From positions 62,001-126,000 of the forward strand of contig JAFUWN010000005.1 in assembly GCA_017483465.1 (NCBI GenBank): a stretch of DNA of 64,000 bases, given 5' to 3'. Positions 1-7,810 of the stretch are shown here, piece by piece. The position numbers and the translations under genes were made by a program. This DNA is from Oscillospiraceae bacterium (GTDB lineage Bacteria > Bacillota > Clostridia > Oscillospirales > Ruminococcaceae). How positions within the stretch are numbered: the stretch's first letter is position 1; each line of letters starts with the position of its first letter. The notes below the pieces were generated by a model that was not told the origin of the DNA, ran no database searches, and was given only the letters and a program-made list of their open reading frames with translations.

Positions 1-943
1 GGAGAACTTTGCGGATATGATCGGCAACTTCTCCCTCGTTATCCCAGTGCTGAACATTGGCTTTGAAATCTTCCAGCATTGCAGAGACTTTGATATTGGC
101 TCCGCCGTGTTTGGGGCCTTTGAGGGCACAGACAGCGGAAGAATAGGCAGAATAGGCATCTGTACCGGAAGAGGTAAGCACACGACAGGTAAATGTGGAG
201 TTATTGCCGCCGCCGTGTTCGGCATGGAGCATGAGCAGACAGTCAAGGAGCTGAGCTTCTTCTTTGGTATACTGTCTGTCAGGCCGGAGCATGGAGAGGA
301 TAGTTTCGGCGGTTTTTTCTTCGGGTCTGAGAGGGTGCATATAAAGTGTCTGATTATCGAAATGTCTGCGTTTTACCTGATAGGCATTGACCATCAGGAT
401 AGGCATTTTGGCAATCAGGCTGATAGCGGTTCGCATTTCGTCCTCAATGCTGGTACTTTCGCAGTCGGCATCGTAGTAAGAATAGAGGGATAAAATGGAA
501 CGTGCGAGTTTATTCATGATATTTTTAGACGGAGCTTTCATCATCATATCGACAACAAAGCCGGATGGCAAAGCTCTCTGCATAGAGAGATAATGATTGA
601 AAGCTTCCAGCTGGTCTTTCGTGGGGAGTTTGCCGAATAATAATAAATATGCGGTTTCTTCATAGCCGTATCGGTTTTCTTTTTCGGCATTATGAACAAG
701 GTCATAAATATCATAGCCGCGGTAGATTAATTCCCCGGGGATGGCTTCCACTTCGCCTTCATTGACGACATAGCCGTGAACGTTACAGATATTGGTAATT
801 CCGGCAAGGACACCGGTGCCGTCATTTCGGCGGAGTCCTCGCTTGATATGAAATTTATGATAAAGATTCTGATCAATTCTGGAATTTTCCTGTAACTCGT
901 TGCATAAATTTTGCATATCAGCATTTGAAAACATAATACTCAT
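1..943 (-). CDS. gltA: Citrate synthase, C-terminal part cut by window edge
   Basis: The reverse strand encodes about 314 codons that stay open to base 1, so the C-terminus lies outside the window. The translation starts MSIMFSNADMQNLC and contains a GVLAGITNICNVHGY segment, then EVEAIPGELIYRGYDIYDL. Both match the N-terminal half of clostridial citrate synthases. Further in, LDCLLMLHAEHGGGNNSTFT holds the catalytic histidine region. The enzyme condenses acetyl-CoA with oxaloacetate and in anaerobes mainly feeds 2-oxoglutarate and glutamate synthesis. The ATG at 941-943 has an AAAGGAGG site nine bases upstream; a second in-frame ATG lies three codons downstream. The gene is monocistronic at its 5' end, with its own promoter at 989-1017, and is divergent from spoIID. 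Confidence 0.9.
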   Translation of the reverse strand, partial: MSIMFSNADMQNLCNELQENSRIDQNLYHKFHIKRGLRRNDGTGVLAGITNICNVHGYVVNEGEVEAIPGELIYRGYDIYDLVHNAEKENRYGYEETAYLLLFGKLPTKDQLEAFNHYLSMQRALPSGFVVDMMMKAPSKNIMNKLARSILSLYSYYDADCESTSIEDEMRTAISLIAKMPILMVNAYQVKRRHFDNQTLYMHPLRPEEKTAETILSMLRPDRQYTKEEAQLLDCLLMLHAEHGGGNNSTFTCRVLTSSGTDAYSAYSSAVCALKGPKHGGANIKVSAMLEDFKANVQHWDNEGEVADHIRKVL

Positions 944-988
944 GAAATGCTGCCTCCTTTGATTTTTGAATATCTAAGTATAGTATCT

Positions 989-1017
989 ATTATAGCATTT
1001 TTTAAAAGTCAAGTCAA
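989..1017 (-). promoter_or_regulatory. Sigma-A promoter of citrate synthase
   Basis: Reading the minus strand, TTGACT (1012-1017) and TATAAT (989-994) are separated by 17 bases. The extended -10 bases TGC precede TATAAT. The start codon is about 45 bases further on. Confidence 0.75.
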
Positions 1018-1068
1018 GAGGGAGAGCGAATCTGCGAAAAAAATTAAAATGCTACAGGAGTGATGAGG

Positions 1069-2067
1069 ATGAAAAAGAAAGTTATGCTGTACGGATTTTT
1101 ATGCTTGTTATTGACATTGCTGCCGCTTCTGCCTGCGAAACTGCTGACAGAAAACAGAAAAGCTCCGGAAGAGCCGGAAAAGATACCGGAAGAAGTTACA
1201 GAAACAGAAATTCCGGCAGAAGAAAAATATTATCATGTACTGGACAGTGAGACCGGAGAGATCATGGAAGTATCTGTAAGAGAATATCTGATCGGAGCAG
1301 TCGGAGCAGAAATGCCGGTTACGTTTGAAGAAGAGGCATTGAAAGCCCAGGCAGTTGCCGCACATACTTATGCAGAGCGGCAGGCAGAATTGTCCGACCG
1401 CCGGCCGGAATTAAAAGGAGCAGACTTTTCTGATGATGCAAGTCAGTATCAGGCATTTTACACGAAAGAAGAATTAAAGAAATTATATAATAATAATTTT
1501 GATAGTTATTATGCCAGGCTGGAGAGAGTAGTAGACAGTGTACTGCATGAAGTGATTATGTATCAGGACGAGCCGATTATCGCAGCATTTCATGCCATGT
1601 CCGGAGGCCGGACAGAATCGGCAAAGAACGTCTGGGGGAGTGAAGTGGTCTATTTGCAGTCGGTAGAAAGCAGAGCAGATGAGACTGCTCCGCAGTTTGA
1701 ACAGACGGTCAGTTATACGGCAGAAGAAGTCCGAGAAATGCTGACCGCCGCAAGAGAAGGGCTGTTTCTGGGGACAGATACAGAACACTGGTTCGGCGAG
1801 CCGGAATATTCCGAAGCCGGAACAGTGATGCAGATTGCTGTCGGAACGAGCATTTTCACCGGACAGGAGCTGAGAAATATATTTAGTCTGAGATCGGCAA
1901 TATTCAGCATAAAATATGAAGATAAGAAATTTATTTTCACGACCAGAGGCTATGGACATGATGTCGGCATGAGCCAGTACGGAGCGAATGCAATGGCCGC
2001 AGACGGAGCGGATTATAAAGAAATATTAGCATATTATTATCCGGAAACGGAAATAAAAAAAATCTGA
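1069..2067 (+). CDS. spoIID: Stage II sporulation protein D
   Basis: This 332-residue protein has one N-terminal membrane segment (about residues 5-22), a short Pro/Glu-rich stalk and a SpoIID/LytB domain. The diagnostic core VGAEMPVTFEEEALKAQAVA carries the conserved glutamate, and the C-terminal GYGHDVGMSQYGANAMA is typical of the family. SpoIID is a lytic transglycosylase that cleaves peptidoglycan denuded of stem peptides and works with SpoIIM and SpoIIP in forespore engulfment. The ATG at 1069 was chosen because ACAGGAG lies eight bases upstream; GTG at 1060 and ATG at 1063 overlap or abut that site. The gene is on the lagging strand and its silent sites are purine-rich, unlike those of its minus-strand neighbours. 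Its stop codon lies inside the terminator of the convergent gene. Confidence 0.93.
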   Translation: MKKKVMLYGFLCLLLTLLPLLPAKLLTENRKAPEEPEKIPEEVTETEIPAEEKYYHVLDSETGEIMEVSVREYLIGAVGAEMPVTFEEEALKAQAVAAHTYAERQAELSDRRPELKGADFSDDASQYQAFYTKEELKKLYNNNFDSYYARLERVVDSVLHEVIMYQDEPIIAAFHAMSGGRTESAKNVWGSEVVYLQSVESRADETAPQFEQTVSYTAEEVREMLTAAREGLFLGTDTEHWFGEPEYSEAGTVMQIAVGTSIFTGQELRNIFSLRSAIFSIKYEDKKFIFTTRGYGHDVGMSQYGANAMAADGADYKEILAYYYPETEIKKI

Positions 2068-2090
2068 CTGCATCGTTCAGCAGTCAGATT
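2054..2090 (-). terminator. Terminator of the metY-like gene, overlapping the spoIID stop
   Basis: Inverted repeat AATCTGACTGC / GCAGTCAGATT (2061-2071 and 2080-2090) with an 8-base loop. On the minus strand it is followed by a run of T (2054-2060). It ends transcription of the gene at 2102-3364, and its left arm contains the spoIID stop codon. Confidence 0.8.
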
Positions 2091-2101
2091 GAGAAACAGA
2101 A

Positions 2102-3364
2102 TTAAGAATTAGCAAAAGCCTGTTTGATATCATCAAGAATATCGTCCACATTTTCGAGTCCGACAGAGAAGCGGATCATTCCGGCATTGATACCGGCAGC
2201 GACAAGCTGTTCATCAGTAAGCTGACGGTGTGTCATACTTGCCGGATGCAGAACGCAGGTACGAATATCAGCGACATGCACTTCACGGGAAGCCAGTTTG
2301 AGAGCATCCATAAATTTTGTCGCACGTTCACGGCCGCCCTTGATGACAAAGGAGATGACACCGCTGGTACCGTTGGGAAGATATTTCTGAGCACGTTCAT
2401 AATACCGATCAGATTTCAGACCCGGATAGCTGACAGATTCGACATTTTCATTATTCTGGAGGAATTCCGCAACTGTGAGAGCATTTTTGCAGTATCTCTC
2501 CATGCGGACAGCGAGTGTTTCCAGACCAAGATTAAGAAGAAAAGCAGAATTGGCAGCCGGATAGCATCCGAAATCACGCATCAGCTGCATTCTTGCCTTG
2601 ATGATATAGGCGATATTGCCGAAAACTTCAGAATAAACAACACCGTGATAGCTTTCATCGGGCTGAGTAAATTCAGGGAAATTGCCGTTTGTCCAGTCGA
2701 ATTTGCCGGAATCGACAATGACACCGCCGCCCTGGAGAGCATGACCGTCCATATATTTAGTAGTGGAATGCACAACAATATCAGCACCGAATTCAATCGG
2801 CCGGCAGAGAATCGGAGTAGGGAAAGTATTGTCCACAATCAGCGGAATTTTATTGTTATGGGCGAAATTGGCAAAGCGTTCAATATCGAAGACATTCAGA
2901 GCCGGATTAGCGAGAGTTTCACCGAATACGAGTCTTGTATTAGGTTCAAGAGCATTCTGAAGTTCCTCGTCAGTAGCTTCCGGGTCGACAAAAATGCATT
3001 TGATGCCGAATTTCTTGAGTGAAACGGCAAAAAGATTAATCGTACCGCCATAGAGTGAGCTGACAGCCATGATACTGTCTCCGGCATTGCAGAGATTCAG
3101 AACGGAGAGGAGAGAAGCAGCCTGACCGCTGGTCGTACACATTGCAGCAGCACCGCCTTCGAGAGCGGCGATTTTCTTTTCAACTGCATCAACAGTAGGG
3201 TTAGCAAAACGGGAATACATACATTCTGTGGGCATATCGAACAGCTCAGCAATATGCTGAGTAGAATCGAATACATAAGTAGTACTCTGGACGATCGGCA
3301 GAGCACCGGGGTCGCCGTTTTTACGCTCATAGCCTTCATGGAGGCATTTTGTTTCAATCTTCAT
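2102..3364 (-). CDS. metY: O-acetylhomoserine sulfhydrylase-type PLP enzyme
   Basis: This 420-residue protein belongs to the Cys/Met-metabolism PLP-dependent family (fold type I). The start METKCLHEGY-like region, GALPIVQSTTYVFDST, the cofactor loop VVHSTTKYMDGHALQGGGVI (with the Schiff-base lysine) and VADIRTCVLHPASMTHRQL are all present. The family pattern best fits O-acetylhomoserine aminocarboxypropyltransferase, which makes homocysteine from O-acetylhomoserine and sulfide. Cystathionine synthase or lyase activity cannot be excluded without phylogeny. The ATG at 3364 is preceded by AAAGGA. The longer upstream reading frame passes through the promoter and is not used. The gene is monocistronic, with its own promoter and terminator. 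Confidence 0.85.
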   Translation of the reverse strand: MKIETKCLHEGYERKNGDPGALPIVQSTTYVFDSTQHIAELFDMPTECMYSRFANPTVDAVEKKIAALEGGAAAMCTTSGQAASLLSVLNLCNAGDSIMAVSSLYGGTINLFAVSLKKFGIKCIFVDPEATDEELQNALEPNTRLVFGETLANPALNVFDIERFANFAHNNKIPLIVDNTFPTPILCRPIEFGADIVVHSTTKYMDGHALQGGGVIVDSGKFDWTNGNFPEFTQPDESYHGVVYSEVFGNIAYIIKARMQLMRDFGCYPAANSAFLLNLGLETLAVRMERYCKNALTVAEFLQNNENVESVSYPGLKSDRYYERAQKYLPNGTSGVISFVIKGGRERATKFMDALKLASREVHVADIRTCVLHPASMTHRQLTDEQLVAAGINAGMIRFSVGLENVDDILDDIKQAFANS

Positions 3365-3401
3365 GAGAAACAGTCCTTTCTGGAATAATTTTAACAAATT
3401 A

Positions 3402-3430
3402 ATTATAGCATATTTAAAATAGAAATGCAA
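3402..3430 (-). promoter_or_regulatory. Promoter of the metY-like gene
   Basis: On the minus strand, TTGCAT (3425-3430) is 17 bases from TATAAT (3402-3407), with an extended TGC before the -10. No SAM riboswitch or T-box fits in the short leader. Confidence 0.65.
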
Positions 3431-3521
3431 TACAGAAACAGAAATAAAATAAATTTTGATATGGGTTTTGTTTGACAGTATAACAAGAAAGTAAAAGAAA
3501 TAGAATATTTTTCATAATTTC

Positions 3522-3550
3522 TTGACATTCTCTATATTTTATGGTATAAT
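3522..3550 (+). promoter_or_regulatory. Consensus sigma-A promoter for the SUKH-like gene
   Basis: TTGACA (3522-3527) and TATAAT (3545-3550) with a 17-base spacer match the consensus exactly. The start codon of the downstream gene is about 50 bases away. Confidence 0.85.
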
Positions 3551-3602
3551 TGAACAAAATAAAATTCGGAAAAACCCGAAATTTCTATGGGAGGGATTTA
3601 TT

Positions 3603-4025
3603 ATGAAAATTGAAAAAGTCAGAAAATTTTTTTCAGATCAGGGAATTGAAACAGAAGAGCTTGAATTAAAGCCGTTTTTCAAAGAAATGCATTTGTCGGA
3701 ACTTCTGAATGAATATCTGGAGCTGATGGGAAAACCGGTCAGACTGCCGCAGACAAATGAAGAATCGGCATTAAGCTGCCTGTTATCGCAGGACGAAATT
3801 GAAGGCTATTTACAGAATGAAGCATATAAGCGTCTGAGAGAATACAGATTATTTCCTTTAGGAAAGGGCTTGAACGGCGATATTCTGTGTGTAAATTTAA
3901 AAAACGGCCGTGTTGGATATGTATATCAGAAAGGACTTACAGAAGGGTTTGAAGAATTGGCTGATATTTATCAGGAACTGCCGATAGAACTGGATAAATT
4001 TTTAGAAGTTGCATTTTATAAATAA
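3603..4025 (+). CDS. Small acidic protein, SUKH (SMI1/KNR4)-like
   Basis: This 140-residue protein starts at the ATG at 3603 behind a GGAGGG site. It has no signal peptide or membrane segment. The central stretch LREYRLFPLGKGLNGDILCV followed by a Gly-Val-Tyr strand resembles the core of SMI1/KNR4 (SUKH) domains, in which a Gly-rich turn precedes a strand carrying a conserved acidic residue. SUKH proteins are common as immunity partners of polymorphic toxins but also occur alone. No toxin gene is adjacent. The assignment is by eye and moderate at best. The gene sits alone between the metY promoter and a parS site, under a consensus promoter, so it is probably expressed. Confidence 0.5.
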   Translation: MKIEKVRKFFSDQGIETEELELKPFFKEMHLSELLNEYLELMGKPVRLPQTNEESALSCLLSQDEIEGYLQNEAYKRLREYRLFPLGKGLNGDILCVNLKNGRVGYVYQKGLTEGFEELADIYQELPIELDKFLEVAFYK

Positions 4026-4069
4026 ATTATATAATAATATTAGAAAATAAGTTAGAAGATATGCAGAAA

Positions 4070-4085
4070 TGTTCCACGTGGAACA
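4070..4085. promoter_or_regulatory. parS site 1
   Basis: Perfect 16-bp palindrome TGTTCCACGTGGAACA in the convergent gap between the SUKH-like gene and ytaF. It touches the ytaF stop codon. Confidence 0.9.
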
Positions 4086-4691
4086 TCACAGCCGGCAGAA
4101 TGCAAGAATCAGAAGCATCACGCCGCCAAGCCAGGAAAGATTTTTTCTGAAACGGCAGGATTTACCGATTTTACAGCCAAGGAGTGTAAGAAGGAATCCT
4201 GCACAGAAAGTCAGGAATAAACAGAATGGGATTTCTGTTTTCTGAATGCCTGCTCCCAGGCCGCTTGCAAGGGAATCCAGGGAAAGAGCCGCAGAATAAG
4301 CAAAAGTTTCCCGGACACTCAGAGTTTTAGAGTGATCGGTATCGGCAAGTGTTTCATCAAAACAGATATCAATCACCAGTCCGAGAGCTTTCCAGTTCCA
4401 ATGCGGCTGATGCTTTTGAAATACGGCTTTCAGCATTTCTTTCATGATCTGAGAACTGCCGAGCAGAAAAAGAATAGCGAATCCGGCATATTGAAAAAAT
4501 TTCACGGGAAGAATCTGCATCAGCAGCTGAGCACCAAACAGGGAAATGCTAAGAAATCCGGTTCCTACGGAACTGATGAGCAGAGCACATTTTTTGGGAA
4601 TAGAAATTCCGCTGACAGTACAGCTGACAGCCCCGAAAAAAGTATCCATACACACAGCAAGAGCCAGCAGACAGGCCTGAAACACAAGCAT
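4086..4691 (-). CDS. ytaF: Sporulation membrane protein YtaF / MntP-like
   Basis: This 201-residue integral membrane protein has about six hydrophobic helices. The N-terminal ALAVCMDTFFGAVSC and the matching second-half SAALSLDSLASGLGAG are the two conserved Asp-containing repeats of the YtaF/MntP fold. The acidic loop CFDETLADTDHSKTLS in the middle is typical of YtaF. In Bacillus the gene is under sporulation control, and MntP relatives export manganese; the substrate here is unknown. The ATG at 4691 follows AAAAAGGGGGGA with almost no spacer, so the in-frame GTG at 4685 is an equally good start. It is flanked by parS on both sides. Confidence 0.8.
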   Translation of the reverse strand: MLVFQACLLALAVCMDTFFGAVSCTVSGISIPKKCALLISSVGTGFLSISLFGAQLLMQILPVKFFQYAGFAILFLLGSSQIMKEMLKAVFQKHQPHWNWKALGLVIDICFDETLADTDHSKTLSVRETFAYSAALSLDSLASGLGAGIQKTEIPFCLFLTFCAGFLLTLLGCKIGKSCRFRKNLSWLGGVMLLILAFCRL

Positions 4692-4738
4692 TCCCCCCTT
4701 TTTGGAATCTCCTGCATTATATGAGGGAATGCGAAAAA

Positions 4739-4754
4739 TGTTCCACGTGGAACA
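4739..4754. promoter_or_regulatory. parS site 2
   Basis: TGTTCCACGTGGAACA in the divergent gap between ytaF and birA, about 47 bases ahead of ytaF. Confidence 0.9.
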
Positions 4755-4766
4755 GGAATAAAAAGC

Positions 4767-4804
4767 AAGTTTTCAACATTTCAAAGTTGAAATGTTGAAA
4801 ACTT
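4767..4804. repeat. Perfect 18-bp inverted repeat built from two DnaA-box-like motifs
   Basis: Arms 4767-4784 and 4787-4804 are perfectly complementary around a 2-base loop. Each arm carries TTTTCAACA, in opposite orientation. T-rich tracts flank both sides, so it could act as a bidirectional terminator. However, both neighbouring genes point away from it, which makes a terminator role odd. A DnaA-binding or titration role is an inference from the identity of the motif with the origin boxes. Confidence 0.7.
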
Positions 4805-4819
4805 TATTTTTAGAAACTC

Positions 4820-4848
4820 TTGAAAATAGAAATAAAGCATGGTATAAT
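4820..4848 (+). promoter_or_regulatory. birA promoter
   Basis: TTGAAA (4820-4825) and TATAAT (4843-4848) with a 17-base spacer, about 35 bases ahead of the birA start codon. Confidence 0.7.
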
Positions 4849-4883
4849 AATAAAAAGAGTTCACAGCAAGGGGGAATTTGTCA

Positions 4884-5834
4884 ATGACATTAAAAGAAAA
4901 AGTGCTTTCAGAATTAGTATTATCTGCCGGAGAATATCGTTCCGGACGGCAGCTTGCAGAAGAATTCGGTGTAAGCCGGACAGCTGTGTGGAAAGTAATT
5001 GAACAGTTGAAAACACAGGGATGTAAAATTGATGCAGTCACAAACAAGGGATATTCACTAAAAGAAATACCGGATATTTATAATCAGAATTATATGGAGC
5101 AGCTTCTGAAAGGAACAGGCTTTCAGGTACAGCATTATGAAGAAATTGATTCGACAAACAAGCAGGCTAAAATTCTGGCGGGACAACATGCCCCGTCCCG
5201 GACAGTAGTAACCGCAGATAAGCAGACAGCCGGCCGGGGAAGAATGGGGAAAAGTTTTCATTCTCCGACGGGAGGGCTGTATTTTTCGGTAATTATCCGC
5301 CCTGATCTGCCGTTGACAGCAACGATGAGCATCACAGCATGTACAGCAGCGGCAGTACATGAAGCACTGAAAGCATTTGAAATTCAGACAGAAATCAAAT
5401 GGGTAAATGATTTGTTTCTGAACGGCCGGAAGATTTGCGGTATTTTATCAGAAGGCAGTTTCAATGCAGAATTATTAAAAATGGAGTATCTGGTAATTGG
5501 AATAGGGATAAATCTGCATGAAGATCCGCATTTGCCGGAGGAGCTGAAAACGATCGTCACGGATATTGAAACAGAAACGGGAAAGAAGATAAACAGATGT
5601 CAGTTATTAGCAGAAGTTCTGAAACAGATGGAAAAATATTTTGATGAGATCAGTGAGAAGACATATTTAAAAATCTATACAGAAAATTCCTGTACATTAG
5701 GGCACAAAATCCGGACAGACACAGGCTTGACAGGAACAGCGACAGGATTTACAGAAGAAGCCGGACTGATCATAAAAACAGATGACGGAACGGAACAGAT
5801 CATCAGTACCGGTTCGGCACAGATTCTGGAATAA
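4884..5834 (+). CDS. birA: Biotin-protein ligase / biotin operon repressor
   Basis: This 316-residue bifunctional protein has an N-terminal winged helix (SGRQLAEEFGVSRTAVWKVI, residues about 20-40) and a biotin ligase catalytic domain. The signature TAGRGRMGKSFHSPTGGLYF contains the GRGRxG loop that binds biotinyl-AMP, and IKWVNDLFLNGRKICGIL holds the catalytic lysine region. A small C-terminal SH3-like domain follows. It attaches biotin to carboxylase carrier proteins, and the DNA-binding domain suggests it also represses biotin genes. The ATG at 4884 has AAGGGGG eight bases upstream; a TTG two codons earlier is less well placed. It is a lagging-strand gene with purine-rich third positions. 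Confidence 0.93.
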   Translation: MTLKEKVLSELVLSAGEYRSGRQLAEEFGVSRTAVWKVIEQLKTQGCKIDAVTNKGYSLKEIPDIYNQNYMEQLLKGTGFQVQHYEEIDSTNKQAKILAGQHAPSRTVVTADKQTAGRGRMGKSFHSPTGGLYFSVIIRPDLPLTATMSITACTAAAVHEALKAFEIQTEIKWVNDLFLNGRKICGILSEGSFNAELLKMEYLVIGIGINLHEDPHLPEELKTIVTDIETETGKKINRCQLLAEVLKQMEKYFDEISEKTYLKIYTENSCTLGHKIRTDTGLTGTATGFTEEAGLIIKTDDGTEQIISTGSAQILE

Positions 5835-5839
5835 AACAA

Positions 5840-5855
5840 TGTTCCACGTGGAACA
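5840..5855. promoter_or_regulatory. parS site 3
   Basis: TGTTCCACGTGGAACA just downstream of the birA stop codon and ahead of the shared terminator. Confidence 0.9.
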
Positions 5856-5870
5856 TTTTAAAATCACGAA

Positions 5871-5899
5871 AAAAAGGCGGCACACATTGCCGCCTTTTT
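5871..5899. terminator. Bidirectional terminator between birA and the 5916 gene
   Basis: GGCGGCA / TGCCGCC stem (5876-5882 and 5888-5894) flanked by an A-run on the left and a T-run on the right. It therefore serves the convergent genes on both strands. Confidence 0.88.
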
Positions 5900-5915
5900 A
5901 TTTCTGGATATAAAA

Positions 5916-6275
5916 TCACCAGTCAGAAACATTTTCAATTTTAAGGATATGCCATCCCATCTCGGCAAGCAGATCGAAACCATTCAAAGAAATAAATTTT
6001 CTGGTCTGAAAGTGATTTTGAAGATCTGCAAGCAGGAGAGCAGTCATCCGAGGTTCAATAATTTTAATACGGCAGAAATGCTCTTTTTTCCGCATGGTAA
6101 GGAATAACGGAAAAACAGTATAGAACTGGTCTGAAATTTCACAGGGGAAGCAGACAGTAATCACAGAAGTTTTATCCTCAGCCGGAGAGAGATGCAGTTT
6201 AATTCCATGAGAAAAATTGAACCACCAAGCATATTTCTGATGATTAACAGTAATAATTCTGATTTTTCGTCTCAA
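5916..6275 (-). CDS. Hypothetical protein, 119 residues
   Basis: Not recognised. The frame starts with TTG at 6273-6275, which sits five to six bases after a clear GAGGTGATC site; no better ATG exists. The protein is basic at the N-terminus (RRKIRIITVNHQKYAWWF) and has no signal peptide, membrane segment or cysteine cluster. A parS site lies 22 bases upstream of the start, between the gene and any promoter, an arrangement repeated elsewhere in this region. Its codons end mainly in C/T like other leading-strand genes here, which supports it being real. A function cannot be proposed. Confidence 0.55.
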   Translation of the reverse strand: MRRKIRIITVNHQKYAWWFNFSHGIKLHLSPAEDKTSVITVCFPCEISDQFYTVFPLFLTMRKKEHFCRIKIIEPRMTALLLADLQNHFQTRKFISLNGFDLLAEMGWHILKIENVSDW

Positions 6276-6296
6276 GTGATCACCTCATTAAAAAAA

Positions 6297-6312
6297 TGTT
6301 CCACGTGGAACA
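6297..6312. promoter_or_regulatory. parS site 4
   Basis: TGTTCCACGTGGAACA between the serS terminator and the TTG start of the 119-residue protein. Confidence 0.9.
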
Positions 6313-6362
6313 TTTTCACATGGAATTCACAAGTTAAACAAATTTTGTATATTTTTGTTGTA

Positions 6363-6401
6363 CAAAAAAAACATTCGGCAGGCAGAGCCAGCCGGATGTT
6401 T
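6363..6401 (-). terminator. serS terminator
   Basis: AAACATTCGGC / GCCGGATGTTT (6369-6379 and 6391-6401) with an 11-base loop. On the minus strand it runs into a T-tract at 6363-6370. It lies 15 bases past the serS stop. Confidence 0.8.
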
Positions 6402-6416
6402 AGAAAATATAGAATG

Positions 6417-7748
6417 TTATTTTACAGGGATGACCTCCATGCCGCCCATATAAGGCCGGAGCACTTCGGGAATACGGATAGAGCCGTCAGGATTGAGATT
6501 ATTTTCAAGGAAAGCGATCAGCATACGAGGCGGAGCAACGACGGTATTATTGAGGGTATGAGCGAAATATTTGGAACCGTCTTCTTTTTTGACACGGATG
6601 CCGAGTCTTCTGGCCTGAGCATCGCCGAGATTGGAACAGCTGCCGACTTCAAAATATTTTTTCTGACGTGGGGACCAGGCTTCCACGTCGAGAGATTTGA
6701 CTTTCAGATCGGCGAGGTCACCGGAGCAGCATTCGAGAGTTCTGACCGGAATATCAAGAGAACGGAAATAATCAACAGTATTTTTCCAGAGAACGTCATA
6801 CCATTTCATGCTTTCTTCGGGTTTGCAGACGACGATCATTTCTTGTTTTTCAAACTGATGGATTCTGTAAACGCCTCTTTCCTCGATACCGTGAGCACCG
6901 ACTTCTTTACGGAAACAGGGAGAATAGCTGGTGAGGGTTTGAGGGAGATTTTCTTCGGGGAGGATCGTATCAATAAATTTACCGATCATAGAATGTTCGC
7001 TGGTACCGATGAGGTATAAATCTTCACCCTCGATTTTATACATCATATTTTCCATTTCAGCAAAGCTCATCACACCAGTGACGACATTGGAGCGGATCAT
7101 GAACGGAGGGATATAATAAGTAAAGCCTCTGTCGATCATGAAGTCACGGGCATAAGAGAGGACAGCAGAGTGCAGTCTTGCAATATCACCGCAGAGATAA
7201 TAGAAGCCGGCACCGGTCGTTTTTCCGGCGGAGACTTTATCAATGCCGTTAAGTTTTTTCATAATATCTTCATGATGAGGGATTTCAAAATCAGGAACAA
7301 AAGGTTCACCGAATCTTTCAATTTCGACATTTTCGGAATCATCCTTGCCGATCGGAACAGAAGGATCAATGATATTGGGGATAATCATCATAATTTTCTT
7401 GATTTCCTGATTGAGTTCTGTTTCTTTAGCTTCGAGTGTATCAATTTCCTGATTGATGGGAGCGACTTCGGCCATGATTGCCTGGAAAGCGGGGTCTTCT
7501 TTAGCGGTTTTCTGAGCTTCTTCGTCTGTCAGACCCTGTTTTTTGAGTTTGCCGATAATGGCACCGGTTGCCTTGCTTTTTTTCTTGACCTGAGCACGGA
7601 GCTGATCGCCTTTTTGTTTTGCATCTCTGCTTTCTTTATCGAGTTCGATTACTTTATCGACGAGGGGGAGTTTCTCGTCCTGGAATTTTTTCTTGATATT
7701 TTCCTTGACAATATCGGGATTGGTTCTTAAAAATTTCATGTCTAACAT
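6417..7748 (-). CDS. serS: Seryl-tRNA synthetase
   Basis: This 443-residue class II synthetase charges tRNA-Ser with serine. It starts MLDMKFLRTNPDIVKENIKK and has the long N-terminal coiled-coil arm (residues about 25-105) that grips the tRNA variable loop. The class II motifs follow: the SPCFRKEVGAHGIEERGVYR region with QFEKQEMIV (motif 2) and NTVVAPPRMLIAFLENN (motif 3). The ATG at 7748 has AAAGGA about ten bases upstream. A longer frame beginning MFHVEHF simply reads through a parS palindrome and is not the protein start. It lies downstream of parB, with only parS site 5 between the two. Confidence 0.95.
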   Translation of the reverse strand: MLDMKFLRTNPDIVKENIKKKFQDEKLPLVDKVIELDKESRDAKQKGDQLRAQVKKKSKATGAIIGKLKKQGLTDEEAQKTAKEDPAFQAIMAEVAPINQEIDTLEAKETELNQEIKKIMMIIPNIIDPSVPIGKDDSENVEIERFGEPFVPDFEIPHHEDIMKKLNGIDKVSAGKTTGAGFYYLCGDIARLHSAVLSYARDFMIDRGFTYYIPPFMIRSNVVTGVMSFAEMENMMYKIEGEDLYLIGTSEHSMIGKFIDTILPEENLPQTLTSYSPCFRKEVGAHGIEERGVYRIHQFEKQEMIVVCKPEESMKWYDVLWKNTVDYFRSLDIPVRTLECCSGDLADLKVKSLDVEAWSPRQKKYFEVGSCSNLGDAQARRLGIRVKKEDGSKYFAHTLNNTVVAPPRMLIAFLENNLNPDGSIRIPEVLRPYMGGMEVIPVK

Positions 7749-7773
7749 AATAAAAAAATCCTTTCTGTGGAAA

Positions 7774-7789
7774 TGTTCCACGTGGAACA
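7774..7789. promoter_or_regulatory. parS site 5
   Basis: TGTTCCACGTGGAACA in the 62-base gap between parB and serS, 26 bases ahead of the serS start codon. Confidence 0.92.
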
Positions 7790-7810
7790 TTTTGAGTTTA
7801 AAAATTTGAA

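Noticed and set aside
17-493. 158-residue plus-strand reading frame
   Set aside because: It is antisense to citrate synthase, whose reverse-strand translation matches the family throughout.
4884-5834. birA as horizontally acquired because of odd codon use
   Set aside because: Its purine-rich silent sites are shared by other lagging-strand genes such as spoIID, so strand bias explains it.
6417-7790. Extended serS start beginning MFHVEHF
   Set aside because: MFHVEH is simply the translation of the parS palindrome; the ribosome-binding site and family start point to the ATG at 7748.
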